This document shows, in pieces, positions 18,006 through 27,506 of a stretch of DNA of 64,000 nucleotides; the first letter of the stretch is position 1, and each line of letters begins with the position of its first letter. The notes under the pieces are model-generated. The model searched no databases, was not told the DNA's origin, and worked only from the letters and a program-made list of their open reading frames with translations. Source of the DNA: Tropicibacter alexandrii (lineage in GTDB: Bacteria > Pseudomonadota > Alphaproteobacteria > Rhodobacterales > Rhodobacteraceae); contig NZ_RCTZ02000007.1 in assembly GCF_003667315.2 (NCBI RefSeq), positions 1 through 64,000 on the forward strand, read 5' to 3'. A program made the position numbers and the translations under genes.

Positions 18006-18860
18006 ATGGCGATGCTCAGTTTTGAACGAAAATACCGGGTCCGCGGCGGTACTCTGATCGGAGGCGATCTCTTCGATTTTTGGGTCGGGCCGTTTTACGT
18101 GGGCTTCTTCGGCGTCACGACGATCTTTTTTGCCGTCCTCGGGACGATCCTGATCTTTTGGGGCGCGGCCCATCAGGGCACGTGGAACCCGTGGCTCATC
18201 AACATTGCGCCCCCTGACCTGAGCTATGGTCTGGGCATGGCCCCGCTGATGGAAGGCGGGCTGTGGCAGATCATCACGATGTGCGCCACCGGTGCCTTCA
18301 TCAGTTGGGCGCTGCGCGAGGTCGAGATTTGCCGCAAGCTGGGCATGGGCTATCACGTGCCGTTTGCCTTCGCCTTCGCGATCCTGGCCTACATGACGCT
18401 GACGATCTTTCGCCCGCTGTTGATGGGCGCGTGGGGGCATGGCTTTCCCTATGGCATCTTCAGCCATCTCGACTGGGTGTCGAACACCGGCTACGCCTAC
18501 CTGCATTTCCATTACAACCCGGCGCATATGCTGGCGGTCTCGCTGTTCTTTGCGACCACCTTTGCGCTGGCGCTGCATGGCGGGTTGATCCTGTCGGCGG
18601 CCAATCCTGAAAAGGGCGAAGAGATGAAATCGCCCGATCACGAGGACACGTTCTTTCGCGACTTCATCGGCTATTCGGTGGGCACGCTGGGCATTCACCG
18701 GCTGGGCTTTCTGCTGGCGATCAACGCGGTCTTCTTCTCGGCGGTCTGCATCATCATCTCCGGTCCGGTCTGGACCGAGGGCTGGCCGGAATGGTGGAAC
18801 TGGTGGCTGGAGCTTCCCTTCTGGCCCGAATCCCACATGACGTCGGCGGGGGGGATGTGA
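18006..18860 (+). CDS. pufL: Reaction centre L subunit
   Basis: PufL (284 residues) is a five-helix reaction-centre core protein that binds the special pair, accessory pigment, bacteriopheophytin and QA/QB with PufM. Counting from Met1: His154 (accessory BChl), His174 (special pair), His191 and His231 (iron), Glu213 and Asp214 (QB proton path), all conserved. Position 167 (166 in mature numbering) is His where Rhodobacter sphaeroides has Asn. The start [12 protein letters not shown] follows GGGAGG. pufM begins two bases after the stop. Confidence 0.98.
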   Translation: MAMLSFERKYRVRGGTLIGGDLFDFWVGPFYVGFFGVTTIFFAVLGTILIFWGAAHQGTWNPWLINIAPPDLSYGLGMAPLMEGGLWQIITMCATGAFISWALREVEICRKLGMGYHVPFAFAFAILAYMTLTIFRPLLMGAWGHGFPYGIFSHLDWVSNTGYAYLHFHYNPAHMLAVSLFFATTFALALHGGLILSAANPEKGEEMKSPDHEDTFFRDFIGYSVGTLGIHRLGFLLAINAVFFSAVCIIISGPVWTEGWPEWWNWWLELPFWPESHMTSAGGM

Positions 18861-18862
18861 TC

Positions 18863-19831
18863 ATGCCGAGCTATCAGAACATATTCACGCAAGTTCAGGT
18901 CCAGGGCCCGCCCGAATGGGGCATGGACAACGAAAACAACATGATGGACGAGCGCATCATCACGCCCTTCTACAGCCGTCTGGTCGGCTGGTTCGGCAAT
19001 GCGCAGATCGGCCCGATCTATCTGGGCTGGACCGGGCTTGTTTCGGCGGCGACCTTCATCCTGTGTCTCAATATCATCGGCATCAACATGCTGGCGCAGG
19101 TCAACTGGTCGATCCCGGAATTCCTGCGTCAGGGCTTCTGGCTGGCGCTGGAACCGCCCAGCCCCGAATACGGGCTGAAGATCCCGCCCTTGCAGGATGG
19201 CGGCTGGTACATCATCGCCAGTTTCCTGCTGCTGGTCAGTGTCTGCACATGGTGGCTACGCACCTACATGCTGGCCGAGCAGCACAAGATGGGCAAGCAC
19301 GTCGCCTGGGCCTTTGCCTCTGCCATCTGGCTGTTCCTCGTGCTGGGGCTGTTCCGCCCGATCCTGATGGGATCGTGGAGCGAGGCCGTGCCATACGGCA
19401 TCTTCCCGCACCTCGACTGGACCACGGCGTTTTCGATCCGCTACGGGAACCTCTATTACAACCCCTTCCACTGCCTCTCGATCGTCTTTCTGTATGGCTC
19501 GGTCCTGCTGTTCGCCATGCATGGCGCGACGATCCTGGCCGTGACCCGTTTCGGCGGCGACCGCGAGTTGGAACAGATCGTGGATCGCGGCACCGCAAGC
19601 GAACGTGCGGCGCTGTTCTGGCGCTGGACCATGGGCTTCAACGCCACGATGGAGGGTATCCACCGCTGGGCGTGGTGGTTTGCGGTGCTGACCCCGATCA
19701 CTGGCGGCATCGGCATCCTGCTGACCGGCACGGTGGTCGACAACTGGTTCATCTGGGCGCAAGAGCACAACTTTGCGCCGATGTATGACGGCTCATACGG
19801 CTATGACGCCTATATCGGACAGGGGGACTAA
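18863..19831 (+). CDS. pufM: Reaction centre M subunit
   Basis: PufM (322 residues) is the second core subunit. The chosen ATG gives the family start [20 protein letters not shown]; a longer frame runs into pufL and is rejected. The special-pair His and the nearby Tyr (M210 type) lie in [16 protein letters not shown], and the iron ligands in [10 protein letters not shown] and [10 protein letters not shown]. The C-terminus extends beyond the Rhodobacter sphaeroides form ([19 protein letters not shown]), as is usual in species with a PufC subunit. Confidence 0.98.
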   Translation: MPSYQNIFTQVQVQGPPEWGMDNENNMMDERIITPFYSRLVGWFGNAQIGPIYLGWTGLVSAATFILCLNIIGINMLAQVNWSIPEFLRQGFWLALEPPSPEYGLKIPPLQDGGWYIIASFLLLVSVCTWWLRTYMLAEQHKMGKHVAWAFASAIWLFLVLGLFRPILMGSWSEAVPYGIFPHLDWTTAFSIRYGNLYYNPFHCLSIVFLYGSVLLFAMHGATILAVTRFGGDRELEQIVDRGTASERAALFWRWTMGFNATMEGIHRWAWWFAVLTPITGGIGILLTGTVVDNWFIWAQEHNFAPMYDGSYGYDAYIGQGD

Positions 19832-19834
19832 GCC

Positions 19835-20917
19835 ATGCTTCCCAAGTGGTTCAACAAATGGAACCGGGACAACCCGACCGATGTCGAGCGTCCCGCCATC
19901 CTCGTCGGTGCCGTCGGAACGGCCGTGTTTGCCGGGATCGCGCTGGTTTTGCTGGGGCAACCCTTTAAGACCGAAAGCCTGCAAACCGGGCCGCGCGGCA
20001 CTGCCATGATGGTCACCAAGTTCGCCTCCGAGGCCAATGGTCTCGGGCTGGGCGTGCCGGGCTTTCAGGCCACGACCTCGGCCCCGGTGATCCCCACCGG
20101 CGGCGAGGAACTGGCCGGTGATGCGCGTGAAAACGTGCCCCCCGGGCTGGAGGGGCTGACGGTCGACAATTACGACCGGCTGCTGACGGCAATGCAGGCC
20201 TGGACCGGCATCCCGAACCTGTTCGAGGATCCCGACAGCTACCAGACCACGGTCGGCTATATCATGATCGGCATGACAAGGAACCTCAACGAGAACTGGG
20301 ATGGCCACGTCAATGCCAATGGCGAGGTCGGTGTGACCTGTTACACCTGCCACCAAGGCCAACCGGTTCCCAGCAATGTCTGGTTCGACGCCATGCCCTT
20401 GAAAGCGACCGAGGGCTGGTCGGCGGTGCAGAACCGCGTGACCCCGCTGACCTCGTACACGTCGCTACCAACTGACGCTTTGCGCGCCTATCTCTTGGAT
20501 TATGAGACCATCGCGGTCCACGATCTGGAAAGCCGCGCCGAGGGCGTGCCGGGGCAGGATGGCTATCCCGCCATCCAGAACGCCGAGCGCACCTATTCGC
20601 TGATGAACTACTTCGCCAATTCGCTGAACGTGAACTGCACGTTCTGCCACAACTCGCGGGCCTTCTACGACGGCGCGCAGGTGACACCGCAATGGGGCAC
20701 CGCCTCGCTCGGGATCGCCATGGTGCAGGAGTTGAACAACGACTACCTGATCTCGCTCGACGGGCTGTTGCCGCCGGAACGGCTTGGGCCGACCGGCGAT
20801 ATCCCGAAGGCCGCCTGCGCGACCTGCCACAAGGGCTATCAAAAGCCCCTGCAAGGCACCAACGTGATCGGCGACTGGCCGGAACTCGCGACCAGTGGCG
20901 AGGTCGCATACGAGTGA
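19835..20917 (+). CDS. pufC: Reaction-centre-bound cytochrome PufC, trihaem type
   Basis: PufC (360 residues) re-reduces the photo-oxidised special pair from the periplasm. Only three CXXCH motifs are present: CYTCH at 169-173, then CTFCH and CATCH. The segment where the first haem motif of tetrahaem PufC would lie reads AWTGIPNLFEDPDSY with no Cys. The N-terminus has one helix (about 21-41) and no lipobox Cys, so it is probably anchored by an uncleaved helix. This pattern is known from Rhodovulum sulfidophilum. It begins 3 bases after pufM. Confidence 0.95.
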   Translation: MLPKWFNKWNRDNPTDVERPAILVGAVGTAVFAGIALVLLGQPFKTESLQTGPRGTAMMVTKFASEANGLGLGVPGFQATTSAPVIPTGGEELAGDARENVPPGLEGLTVDNYDRLLTAMQAWTGIPNLFEDPDSYQTTVGYIMIGMTRNLNENWDGHVNANGEVGVTCYTCHQGQPVPSNVWFDAMPLKATEGWSAVQNRVTPLTSYTSLPTDALRAYLLDYETIAVHDLESRAEGVPGQDGYPAIQNAERTYSLMNYFANSLNVNCTFCHNSRAFYDGAQVTPQWGTASLGIAMVQELNNDYLISLDGLLPPERLGPTGDIPKAACATCHKGYQKPLQGTNVIGDWPELATSGEVAYE

Positions 20918-20925
20918 CACGATGA

Positions 20926-20951
20926 CCCCCGGGCGTATCTTCGCCCGGGGG
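20926..20951 (+). other. Hairpin between pufC and dxs
   Basis: CCCCCGGGCG and CGCCCGGGGG form a perfect 10-bp stem with a 6-base loop, 8 bases after the pufC stop. No T-run follows, so it is more likely an mRNA 3'-end stabiliser or partial attenuator than a full terminator; dxs may still be co-transcribed. Confidence 0.65.
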
Positions 20952-21010
20952 ACCACACGCGCCGACCGCGCCCCAAAGCCGTCGGCGCTGACGCCGAAGG
21001 GAGGCGCGCG

Positions 21011-22927
21011 ATGAACACCCATACACCTTTGCTCGACCGGGTCGCAGGCCCATCCGACCTGCGCCAGATGACCGACCGGGATCTGGCCCGTCTGGCCGAT
21101 GAGCTGCGCGCCGAGACCATCGACGCCGTGTCGCAGACCGGCGGGCATCTGGGTTCCGGCCTTGGCGTGGTGGAACTCAGCGTGGCGATCCACGCGGTGT
21201 TCAACACGCCGCATGACAAGCTGATCTGGGATGTGGGCCACCAATGCTATCCCCACAAGATCCTGACCGGGCGGCGCGACCGCATCCGCACCTTGCGGCA
21301 AAAGGACGGGCTGTCTGGCTTTACCAAACGCTCGGAGTCGCGCTTTGACCCGTTTGGTGCTGCGCATTCCTCCACCTCGATCAGTGCCGCGCTCGGCTTT
21401 GCCGTGGCGCGCGACATGGGCCATCCGGTGGGTGACAGCATCGCCGTGATCGGCGATGGCAGCATCAGTGCGGGCATGGCCTATGAGGCGCTGAACAATG
21501 CCGGGGCCGAGGGGCGGCGGCTGTTCGTCATCCTCAACGACAATGAAATGAGCATCGCGCCCCCGGTGGGTGCCATGTCGCGCTATCTGAGCGGTCTCTA
21601 CGCCGGTCAGCCCTTTGCCGGGATGCAGGCGCTGGCCGAGGGGTTCGAGGCCACGATGCCGCCCCCAATGCGCGAAGGCGCGCGGCGCGCGCGGCAACTG
21701 GTGACGGGCATGTCCCCCCAAGGCACGGTCTTCGAGCATCTGGGATTCGACTATGTCGGCCCGATCGACGGGCACGACCTGACGCAGCTGTTGCCAGTGC
21801 TGCGCGCGGCGCGGGCGCGGGCGACGCGCCCGATCCTGATCCATTGCTGCACGGTCAAGGGCAAGGGCTATGCCCCCGCCGAAACCAGCGCCGACCGGGG
21901 CCACGGCGTGACCAAATTCGACGTCCCCACCGGCGCGCAGGCCAAAAAGGCCGCCAGCGCCCCCAGCTATACCTCGGTTTTTGGCAAGGCTCTGACGGCC
22001 GAGGCCGCCCGCGATCCCGATATCGTGGCGATCACCGCCGCCATGCCCTCGGGGACCGGGGTCAACATCATGGCCGACCGGTTTCCAAGCCGCGTCTTTG
22101 ACGTCGGCATTGCCGAACAGCACGGCGTGACCTTTGCCGCCGGGATGGCCGCGGCGGGGCTGAAGCCGTTCTGCGCGATCTACTCGACCTTCCTGCAACG
22201 CGGCTATGATCAGGTGGTGCATGACGTCGCCCTACAAGGGCTGCCGGTGCGCTTTGCCATCGACCGGGCGGGGCTGGTGGGCGCGGATGGGCCGACCCAT
22301 GCGGGGGCCTTCGACATCGCCTATCTGGGCGCGCTTCCGGGCATGGTGGTCATGGCCGCCGGCGACGAGGCCGAGCTGGTCCACATGGTCGCCACCGCCG
22401 CCGCGCATGACGCCGGGCCCATCGCCTTTCGCTATCCGCGCGGGGCGGGGACGGGGGTGGACCTGCCCGAACGGGGCGAGGTGCTGGACATCGGCAAGGG
22501 CCGTATCGTCCAGGAGGGCGAGGAAATCGCGCTGCTGTGCTTCGGCGCGCATATGGCGGAATGCCGGGCAGCCGCGCGGATGCTGGAGGCCGAGGGGCAC
22601 AGCGTCACGCTGGCGGATGCGCGCTTTGCCAAGCCGCTGGACAGTGACCTGATCTTGCGGCTGGCGCGCGGCCACGCGGCGCTGATAACGGTCGAACAGG
22701 GCTGCGCCGGGGGATTTGGCGCGGCGGTGCTGCATTTGCTTGCCGGGCAGGGCGTCTTTGACCGGGGGCTTGCGATCCGCACCGTCTGCCTGCCCGACCG
22801 CTACATCCAGCAGGCCAGCCCCGAGGACATGTATGCCGATGCGGGCATGAGCGCTGCCGATATCGCCGCCACCGCCAAGGCGGCACTGGGTCAGCGCCAA
22901 GGGCGGGTCGTCCCCTTCGCCGTCTGA
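21011..22927 (+). CDS. dxs: 1-Deoxy-D-xylulose-5-phosphate synthase
   Basis: Dxs (638 residues) condenses pyruvate and glyceraldehyde 3-phosphate, the first step of the MEP isoprenoid pathway, feeding carotenoids and the phytyl tail. The thiamine diphosphate motif [18 protein letters not shown] and the catalytic transketolase regions [18 protein letters not shown] and [15 protein letters not shown] are all present. Length is normal. Having dxs after puf ties isoprenoid supply to photosystem synthesis. Confidence 0.98.
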   Translation: MNTHTPLLDRVAGPSDLRQMTDRDLARLADELRAETIDAVSQTGGHLGSGLGVVELSVAIHAVFNTPHDKLIWDVGHQCYPHKILTGRRDRIRTLRQKDGLSGFTKRSESRFDPFGAAHSSTSISAALGFAVARDMGHPVGDSIAVIGDGSISAGMAYEALNNAGAEGRRLFVILNDNEMSIAPPVGAMSRYLSGLYAGQPFAGMQALAEGFEATMPPPMREGARRARQLVTGMSPQGTVFEHLGFDYVGPIDGHDLTQLLPVLRAARARATRPILIHCCTVKGKGYAPAETSADRGHGVTKFDVPTGAQAKKAASAPSYTSVFGKALTAEAARDPDIVAITAAMPSGTGVNIMADRFPSRVFDVGIAEQHGVTFAAGMAAAGLKPFCAIYSTFLQRGYDQVVHDVALQGLPVRFAIDRAGLVGADGPTHAGAFDIAYLGALPGMVVMAAGDEAELVHMVATAAAHDAGPIAFRYPRGAGTGVDLPERGEVLDIGKGRIVQEGEEIALLCFGAHMAECRAAARMLEAEGHSVTLADARFAKPLDSDLILRLARGHAALITVEQGCAGGFGAAVLHLLAGQGVFDRGLAIRTVCLPDRYIQQASPEDMYADAGMSAADIAATAKAALGQRQGRVVPFAV

Positions 22928-22940
22928 ACTGATACAACGA

Positions 22941-22977
22941 AAAAGGCCCGGCAGGCGGACAACCTGCCGGGCCTTTT
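22941..22977. terminator. Bidirectional terminator between dxs and cycA
   Basis: AAAAGGCCCGGCAGG and CCTGCCGGGCCTTTT form a perfect 15-bp stem with a 7-base loop, with A/T runs on both sides, between two convergent genes. It should stop both the superoperon and the bchF-cycA operon. Confidence 0.92.
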
Positions 22978-22995
22978 CACGTGTGGATCAGCGGA

Positions 22996-23463
22996 TCAGT
23001 TGGTCGCTTCGGCGCCGTCTTCCATCGCCGGCCCGACCGAGACGAGATAGGCCCAGACATCGGCGGCCGCCTCTTCGTTGTTCAGCTTGAAGGTCATCTT
23101 GCCCCGACCCGAGCTTTCCTCGGTATACTCGCGCAAAAAGGCGGTCGGATCGGCGACATAGGCCACGAAATCCGCCTCGTTCCACATCAGCCCCTTTTCG
23201 CCCGCCGCAACCATCAGGTCGGAATAGCGGAAGTCCTCGTAGCTGCCCGCCTGACGCCCCGCGACGCCGTACAGGTTCGGTCCGACCTTGCCACCGCGCT
23301 GTATGATGTCGTCGGGGCCTTCGATCATGTGGCAGGCCTTGCACTTGTTGAATTCACGCTCGCCAGCCTCGGCATCGCCGGTGGGGCCTTCGTCCTGCGC
23401 AACAAGCGGCGCGGCGCTGAGCAAGGCGGCTGCAAGGGTCGCAGTCAATGTCTGAAGTTTCAT
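22996..23463 (-). CDS. cycA: Cytochrome c2
   Basis: A 155-residue periplasmic c-type cytochrome that shuttles electrons between the bc1 complex and the reaction centre or an oxidase. A signal peptide (about 1-22, MKLQTLTATLAAALLSA) is followed by the haem site CKACH at 41-45 and the axial Met in GRGKMTFKL. The ATG at 23463 was chosen over an upstream one because it gives the signal peptide directly. Last gene of the long minus-strand operon, next to hemA. Confidence 0.93.
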   Translation of the reverse strand: MKLQTLTATLAAALLSAAPLVAQDEGPTGDAEAGEREFNKCKACHMIEGPDDIIQRGGKVGPNLYGVAGRQAGSYEDFRYSDLMVAAGEKGLMWNEADFVAYVADPTAFLREYTEESSGRGKMTFKLNNEEAAADVWAYLVSVGPAMEDGAEATN

Positions 23464-23503
23464 TCTGATCCTCCCAATGGGTCTGTTTTCGATCAATTCT
23501 TCT

Positions 23504-24718
23504 TCACGCTACCGCGTGAGATAGTGCGCATTGCTTCCAAAGCACGGTCAGCGCGTCGATCAACCGGTCGATATCGGCGTCCGAATGCAACGGGCCGGGG
23601 GTAAAACGCAATCTTTCCGTGCCCTTGGGGACTGTCGGATAATTGATAGGTTGTACGTAAATTCCGTAATCGCGCATCAGGATATCGGCCAGCATCCGGC
23701 ATTTGACCGGGTCCTTGATCATCACCGGAACGATGTGGCTGGGGTTTTCCAGATGCGGGATGCCGCGTGCGTTCAGCCCGGCGCGCAGGCGGGCGACCTG
23801 ACGACGCTGCTGCATCCGCTCGATCTCCGAGGTCTTCAGATGTGCAATCGCCGTCTGCGCCCCTGCGGCAATCGCCGGGGGCAGGGCGGTGGTGAAAATG
23901 AACCCGCTGGCAAAGGACCGGATGAAGTCACACAGCGGCACGGACCCGGCGATATAGCCGCCCATGCAGCCATAGGCCTTGCCCAAAGTGCCCTCGATCA
24001 AGGTGATGCGATCGGCCAGCCCCTCGCGTTCGCTGATGCCGCCGCCGCGCGGGCCATACAGGCCCACGGCGTGGACCTCATCCAGATAGGTCATCGCGCC
24101 ATGCTTCTCGGCGACTTCGACGATCTCCTGCATCGGGCAGATGTCGCCATCCATCGAGTAGACCGATTCAAAGGCGACGATGCGCGGCGCATTGGCGGGC
24201 AGGGCGCTCAGCTTGCGGTCGAGATCTTCGGGATCGTTATGCTTCCAGATCACCTTGCGGGCGCGGGAATGGCGGATGCCCTCGATCATCGACGCATGGT
24301 TGCCCGCATCTGACAGGATCACCGCGTCGGGCAGGCGCGAGCCCAGCGTCGACAGTGCCGCCCAGTTCGACACATAGCCGGAGGTGAACAGCAGCGCCGC
24401 CTCCTTGCCGTGCAGGTCCGCCAGTTCGGCCTCCAGCGCCACGTGCTGGCGCGTCGTGCCGGATATGTTGCGGGTGCCGCCCGCGCCGGTGCCACAGGCG
24501 TCGATCGCGTCCTTCATCGCCTGCCGGACCACCGCGTTCTGCCCCATCCCAAGGTAGTCGTTGGAACACCAGACGGTGACCTCGTCGGGCGCGTCGTCAT
24601 CATGGCTGCGGGCACGGGGAAAAGCGCCGCATTGCCGTTCGAGTTCTGCAAAGATGCGGTAATTGCCCTCTGATCGAAGCGTATCCAGCTGTGCGGTGAA
24701 AGCGGCGTCAAAGTCCAT
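23504..24718 (-). CDS. hemA: 5-Aminolevulinate synthase
   Basis: HemA (404 residues) condenses glycine and succinyl-CoA (Shemin pathway), the entry to tetrapyrroles. Type II PLP aminotransferase fold: [30 protein letters not shown] and the PLP lysine K247 in [14 protein letters not shown]. It overlaps puhE by 11 bases and precedes cycA. Putting an ALA synthase inside the puh/bch operon links precursor supply to pigment demand. Confidence 0.97.
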   Translation of the reverse strand: MDFDAAFTAQLDTLRSEGNYRIFAELERQCGAFPRARSHDDDAPDEVTVWCSNDYLGMGQNAVVRQAMKDAIDACGTGAGGTRNISGTTRQHVALEAELADLHGKEAALLFTSGYVSNWAALSTLGSRLPDAVILSDAGNHASMIEGIRHSRARKVIWKHNDPEDLDRKLSALPANAPRIVAFESVYSMDGDICPMQEIVEVAEKHGAMTYLDEVHAVGLYGPRGGGISEREGLADRITLIEGTLGKAYGCMGGYIAGSVPLCDFIRSFASGFIFTTALPPAIAAGAQTAIAHLKTSEIERMQQRRQVARLRAGLNARGIPHLENPSHIVPVMIKDPVKCRMLADILMRDYGIYVQPINYPTVPKGTERLRFTPGPLHSDADIDRLIDALTVLWKQCALSHAVA

Positions 24719-25505
24719 TTGGTCCCTCCGGTCTTGGGTCTTGTCGTTTCGGCGCGGGCAGCATCCAGCGCCAGAGTTTCGCGTCAGGCACAGGCAGCAC
24801 CATCAGCCAATGTTCCAAAAGCGCCAGCGCGGTGATCGCTGCCAGCAGGGCAAAGCCCGTGGCCGCCACCCCGTCGGGGGCCAGCGCCAGCCGGTCCAGC
24901 CAACAGGCGGTGGCAAAGCTCAGCGCGGTGATCGAGATCGGGAACACCCAGTTCAGCTTGGCGATGCGGAAATGGCTGGCCAGATGGCTCAGCACGCGCG
25001 GCAGGAATTCGGTATTGATGCGCGGCACCCCGAAATACAGGTTCAGCTTGGCCGAGATGCGCGCGAAATACAGCACGGTGAAGGTCCACAGACCGACGGT
25101 GTTTCCGGCCCCTTGGCCATAGGCCCAGATCAGGATCAGAACGGCGGTCAGCAGCATCTCGTGATAGGCAACGGTGCCCCATGCCCGCAGGAAGCGTTCC
25201 CATTCCGGCACGTCTCTCGGACAATCCAGCCGGTTCGGCCCCGTGATCGCGCCGGTCAGAAACGACAGCTCGATCCAGCCCCAGATCGCAAGGATCGACA
25301 GGAACGCGGCATAGGGCGCGGGCCGATGCAGGCTGGCCTCATATCCCCAGATGCCGACCGCCAGCATCGGCAGCGCCGCAAGCGTAAGGACCGTCCGCGC
25401 CCGCCCCCCCGCCCGGTCCGCATAGCGCACCGCCATCAGGATCGCCCCAGTGGAAAACCACCAGGCAAACAACGCGAAAAGCGCAGCGATCCATGGGCTT
25501 GTCAT
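24708..25505 (-). CDS. puhE: PuhE, photosynthetic complex assembly protein
   Basis: A 265-residue integral membrane protein with about seven hydrophobic helices, matching the PuhE (DUF3623) family, which is linked to reaction centre and LH1 assembly and bacteriochlorophyll level. Starts [20 protein letters not shown]. An alternative GTG three bases upstream (25508) has better spacing from the GGGAGG Shine-Dalgarno (7 against 10 bases), so the first residue is uncertain by one. It overlaps hemA. Confidence 0.9.
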   Translation of the reverse strand: MTSPWIAALFALFAWWFSTGAILMAVRYADRAGGRARTVLTLAALPMLAVGIWGYEASLHRPAPYAAFLSILAIWGWIELSFLTGAITGPNRLDCPRDVPEWERFLRAWGTVAYHEMLLTAVLILIWAYGQGAGNTVGLWTFTVLYFARISAKLNLYFGVPRINTEFLPRVLSHLASHFRIAKLNWVFPISITALSFATACWLDRLALAPDGVAATGFALLAAITALALLEHWLMVLPVPDAKLWRWMLPAPKRQDPRPEGPNGL

Positions 25506-25560
25506 CACGTCTCACCCTCCCGGCACCAAACCCTTCTTTGGTCCCGAAATACCTTGGGGG

Positions 25561-25609
25561 TCCGGGGGTGAAACCCCCGGCGGGTCGCCTCCGCAGGAGG
25601 CGAAACCCG
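25561..25609. repeat. Double hairpin between acsF and puhE
   Basis: CCGGGGGT/ACCCCCGG (25562-25580) followed by GCCTCC/GGAGGC (25587-25601), the latter nested in CGGGT/ACCCG. The preceding GGTCCCGAAATACCTTGG resembles a repeated intergenic sequence I recall from roseobacters. It probably marks an mRNA processing or stabilising point in the operon. Confidence 0.6.
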
Positions 25610-25611
25610 TC

Positions 25612-26736
25612 TCAATAGCACGGCTCCATCCGTGTTTGCTTGGGCACGTCTTGGCGCACCGCCGGGATCGTCAGCAGCCCGGCAAAGGCGCTTGCCGCCC
25701 GCGTCCGCGCCGACAGCCGCGCCGCCATGGCGGCAGGGCCGGTTCGGGTCATCGCCACCGCAAGGTCCGCATTGGCCTTTTGCAGCCGCTTCAGCCCGGG
25801 CATCCAGCGCGGGTGGTCGATGTCGAGCGTGATCGGAAAGATCTGCTTCGACAGGTCCGACGTCTTGCGGAACACCTCCTGCGCATACCAGTCGGTATCG
25901 ACGCCCAAGGCCTCGTGAAACGCGGGGCGCTGATGATCGCGCACGTGCATCGTGGCGAAAACGGCGGTCAGGAAGAACTTGATCCAGTAGACATTGGTGC
26001 CCGATGTCAGCTTGGGGTCGGTCTTCATCAGCAGGGCAAAGGCCTCGCCATGGCTGAACTCGTCGTTGCACCACTCCTCGAACCACTTGAAAATCGGGTG
26101 GAAGCGATGCTCGGGGTTCTCCTGCAAGTGGCGGAAGATTGTGATATACCGCGCGTAGCCGATCTTTTCGGACAGGTAGGTGGCGTAGTAGATGAATTTC
26201 GGCCGGAAATAGGTGTATTTCTTCTTCTGCGTCAGAAAGCCAAGGTTCACCGCCACCCCCGCCTCGCGCAGGGCATCGTTGATGAACCCGGCATGGCGGG
26301 CCTCGTCGCGGGCCATCAGCTGGAACAGCTGGGTGATTTCCTTGTTCGAGCCGCGCCGTTTCATTTCCTTGTACAGCACGCAGCCGGAAAACTCAGCCGT
26401 GCAGGACGAGATCAGGAAGTCGATGAACTCCTTGCGCAGCTGCGGGTCCATCCCGTCCCAATCGACATGGTCCCAATCTTCGTTCTTCTTGAAGTGGCCC
26501 TTGTTCGGGTCGCTGACCATCTGTGCGATCAAGCCGTCCCATTCGCCCCGGACGGAACTGACATCGATGGCGTCGAGCTCGTCGAAATCGGTGGTGTAGA
26601 AGCGGGGCGTCAGAAGGGTGTTCTGCATCGCCACGTCGGTGGCGAAGCGCGAGTCGAGTTTCGCCTGTTCCTCCTGAATGGCGAGACCTTCCTCGGCGGT
26701 GGTGGCGTCGGCGGTGTGCAGGTTCTGGACGTTCAT
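25612..26736 (-). CDS. acsF: Oxygen-dependent Mg-protoporphyrin monomethyl ester cyclase AcsF
   Basis: AcsF (374 residues) is a di-iron enzyme that forms ring E of protochlorophyllide using O2. Ferritin-like ligand motifs are visible: an EFSG-type Glu region, DEARHAGF and EFSHGEAF. The ATG at 26736 gives MNVQNLHTADATTAEEGLA and overlaps the bciE stop (ATGA). As no bchE is in the window, this cyclase may be the only one, consistent with an aerobic phototroph. Confidence 0.97.
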   Translation of the reverse strand: MNVQNLHTADATTAEEGLAIQEEQAKLDSRFATDVAMQNTLLTPRFYTTDFDELDAIDVSSVRGEWDGLIAQMVSDPNKGHFKKNEDWDHVDWDGMDPQLRKEFIDFLISSCTAEFSGCVLYKEMKRRGSNKEITQLFQLMARDEARHAGFINDALREAGVAVNLGFLTQKKKYTYFRPKFIYYATYLSEKIGYARYITIFRHLQENPEHRFHPIFKWFEEWCNDEFSHGEAFALLMKTDPKLTSGTNVYWIKFFLTAVFATMHVRDHQRPAFHEALGVDTDWYAQEVFRKTSDLSKQIFPITLDIDHPRWMPGLKRLQKANADLAVAMTRTGPAAMAARLSARTRAASAFAGLLTIPAVRQDVPKQTRMEPCY

Positions 26737-27029
26737 AGCGTGACCTCCTCGGAGAACGAGAATTCGCACAGCTCCATGACCTCGAAATCCCCCGTCAGTC
26801 GGGTCCAGAGCCGTTCGACCTTCGAGGCCCGCACGATGATCGCCTCGCGGTCCTCGATGACGATCTCACCGAAGGGGGCCATGATCTCGGGGCCTTTGAC
26901 CTGCACCTCGTCGCCGGGATAGACGACCGCCCCATTATTGAAGCGCAGATGCGCGTGCAGGCTTTCGAATTTATGAGAGATCTCGACCGTGCAGGGGGCG
27001 CGTTCGATATCCTTTGTGAGCCAACCCAT
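26733..27029 (-). CDS. bciE: BciE-like auxiliary subunit of the oxygen-dependent cyclase
   Basis: A 98-residue soluble protein beginning MGWLTKDIERAPCTVEISHK, rich in beta strands (VYPGDEVQVKGPEIMAPFGE). The small conserved gene immediately upstream of acsF in alphaproteobacterial clusters has been shown in Rhodobacter sphaeroides to be needed for AcsF activity and named BciE; identity here rests on my recall of sequence plus position. ATGA overlap with acsF supports stoichiometric expression. Confidence 0.8.
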   Translation of the reverse strand: MGWLTKDIERAPCTVEISHKFESLHAHLRFNNGAVVYPGDEVQVKGPEIMAPFGEIVIEDREAIIVRASKVERLWTRLTGDFEVMELCEFSFSEEVTL

Positions 27030-27041
27030 GTTCTATCCTCT

Positions 27042-27494
27042 CTATTGGGCCAAAAGCCGGGCAAAGGCCTTGGCGTTGTCCGCGCCGAACCCCATGAGGT
27101 CCGCGCGCCAGCCTGTGCTGGGGTCGTGAATGGAAACCCGTCCGCCCGCATCGCGGCGCAGGATCACGGGGCCGTCGGTGGCAAGCCGGGCATTGCTGCG
27201 CTCGCGCAGGATCACCCGCCAGACGCCCGAGACAAAGCCGCCCTGTTCCGGCGACAGGTCGGCAATGATGCTGCCATCCTCGGCGCGCACGGTGGCGGCG
27301 CCGGACAGGTCGCCGGACAGGTGGACGATGCGCTCGGCCACCACGGGGCTGTCGGGCGGCGTGGCGATCAGCGGGCGGTCGGTGACGCGCGCATAGGTGA
27401 CCAGCGCCAGCACCGCGAGGATCAGCACACCCACGGCGCGCAGCAGCGCGCGGGGGATCATCTCGCGGTCAACCGAATGGGTCTGGGTGGTCAT
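27042..27494 (-). CDS. puhC: PuhC, photosynthetic complex assembly protein
   Basis: A 150-residue protein with one N-terminal transmembrane helix (about 15-35, ALLRAVGVLILAVLALVTYA) and a periplasmic domain containing FVSGVWRVILRERS. PuhC is needed for efficient LH1-reaction-centre assembly. It lies 12 bases after puhB and 12 before bciE, in the standard puhA-puhB-puhC order. Confidence 0.9.
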   Translation of the reverse strand: MTTQTHSVDREMIPRALLRAVGVLILAVLALVTYARVTDRPLIATPPDSPVVAERIVHLSGDLSGAATVRAEDGSIIADLSPEQGGFVSGVWRVILRERSNARLATDGPVILRRDAGGRVSIHDPSTGWRADLMGFGADNAKAFARLLAQ

Positions 27495-27506
27495 TGCGGG
27501 CGCTCC

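Noticed and set aside
19793-20362. Search for pufX after pufM
   Set aside because: The gene following pufM by 3 bases is pufC; no short single-helix PufX-like frame exists here.
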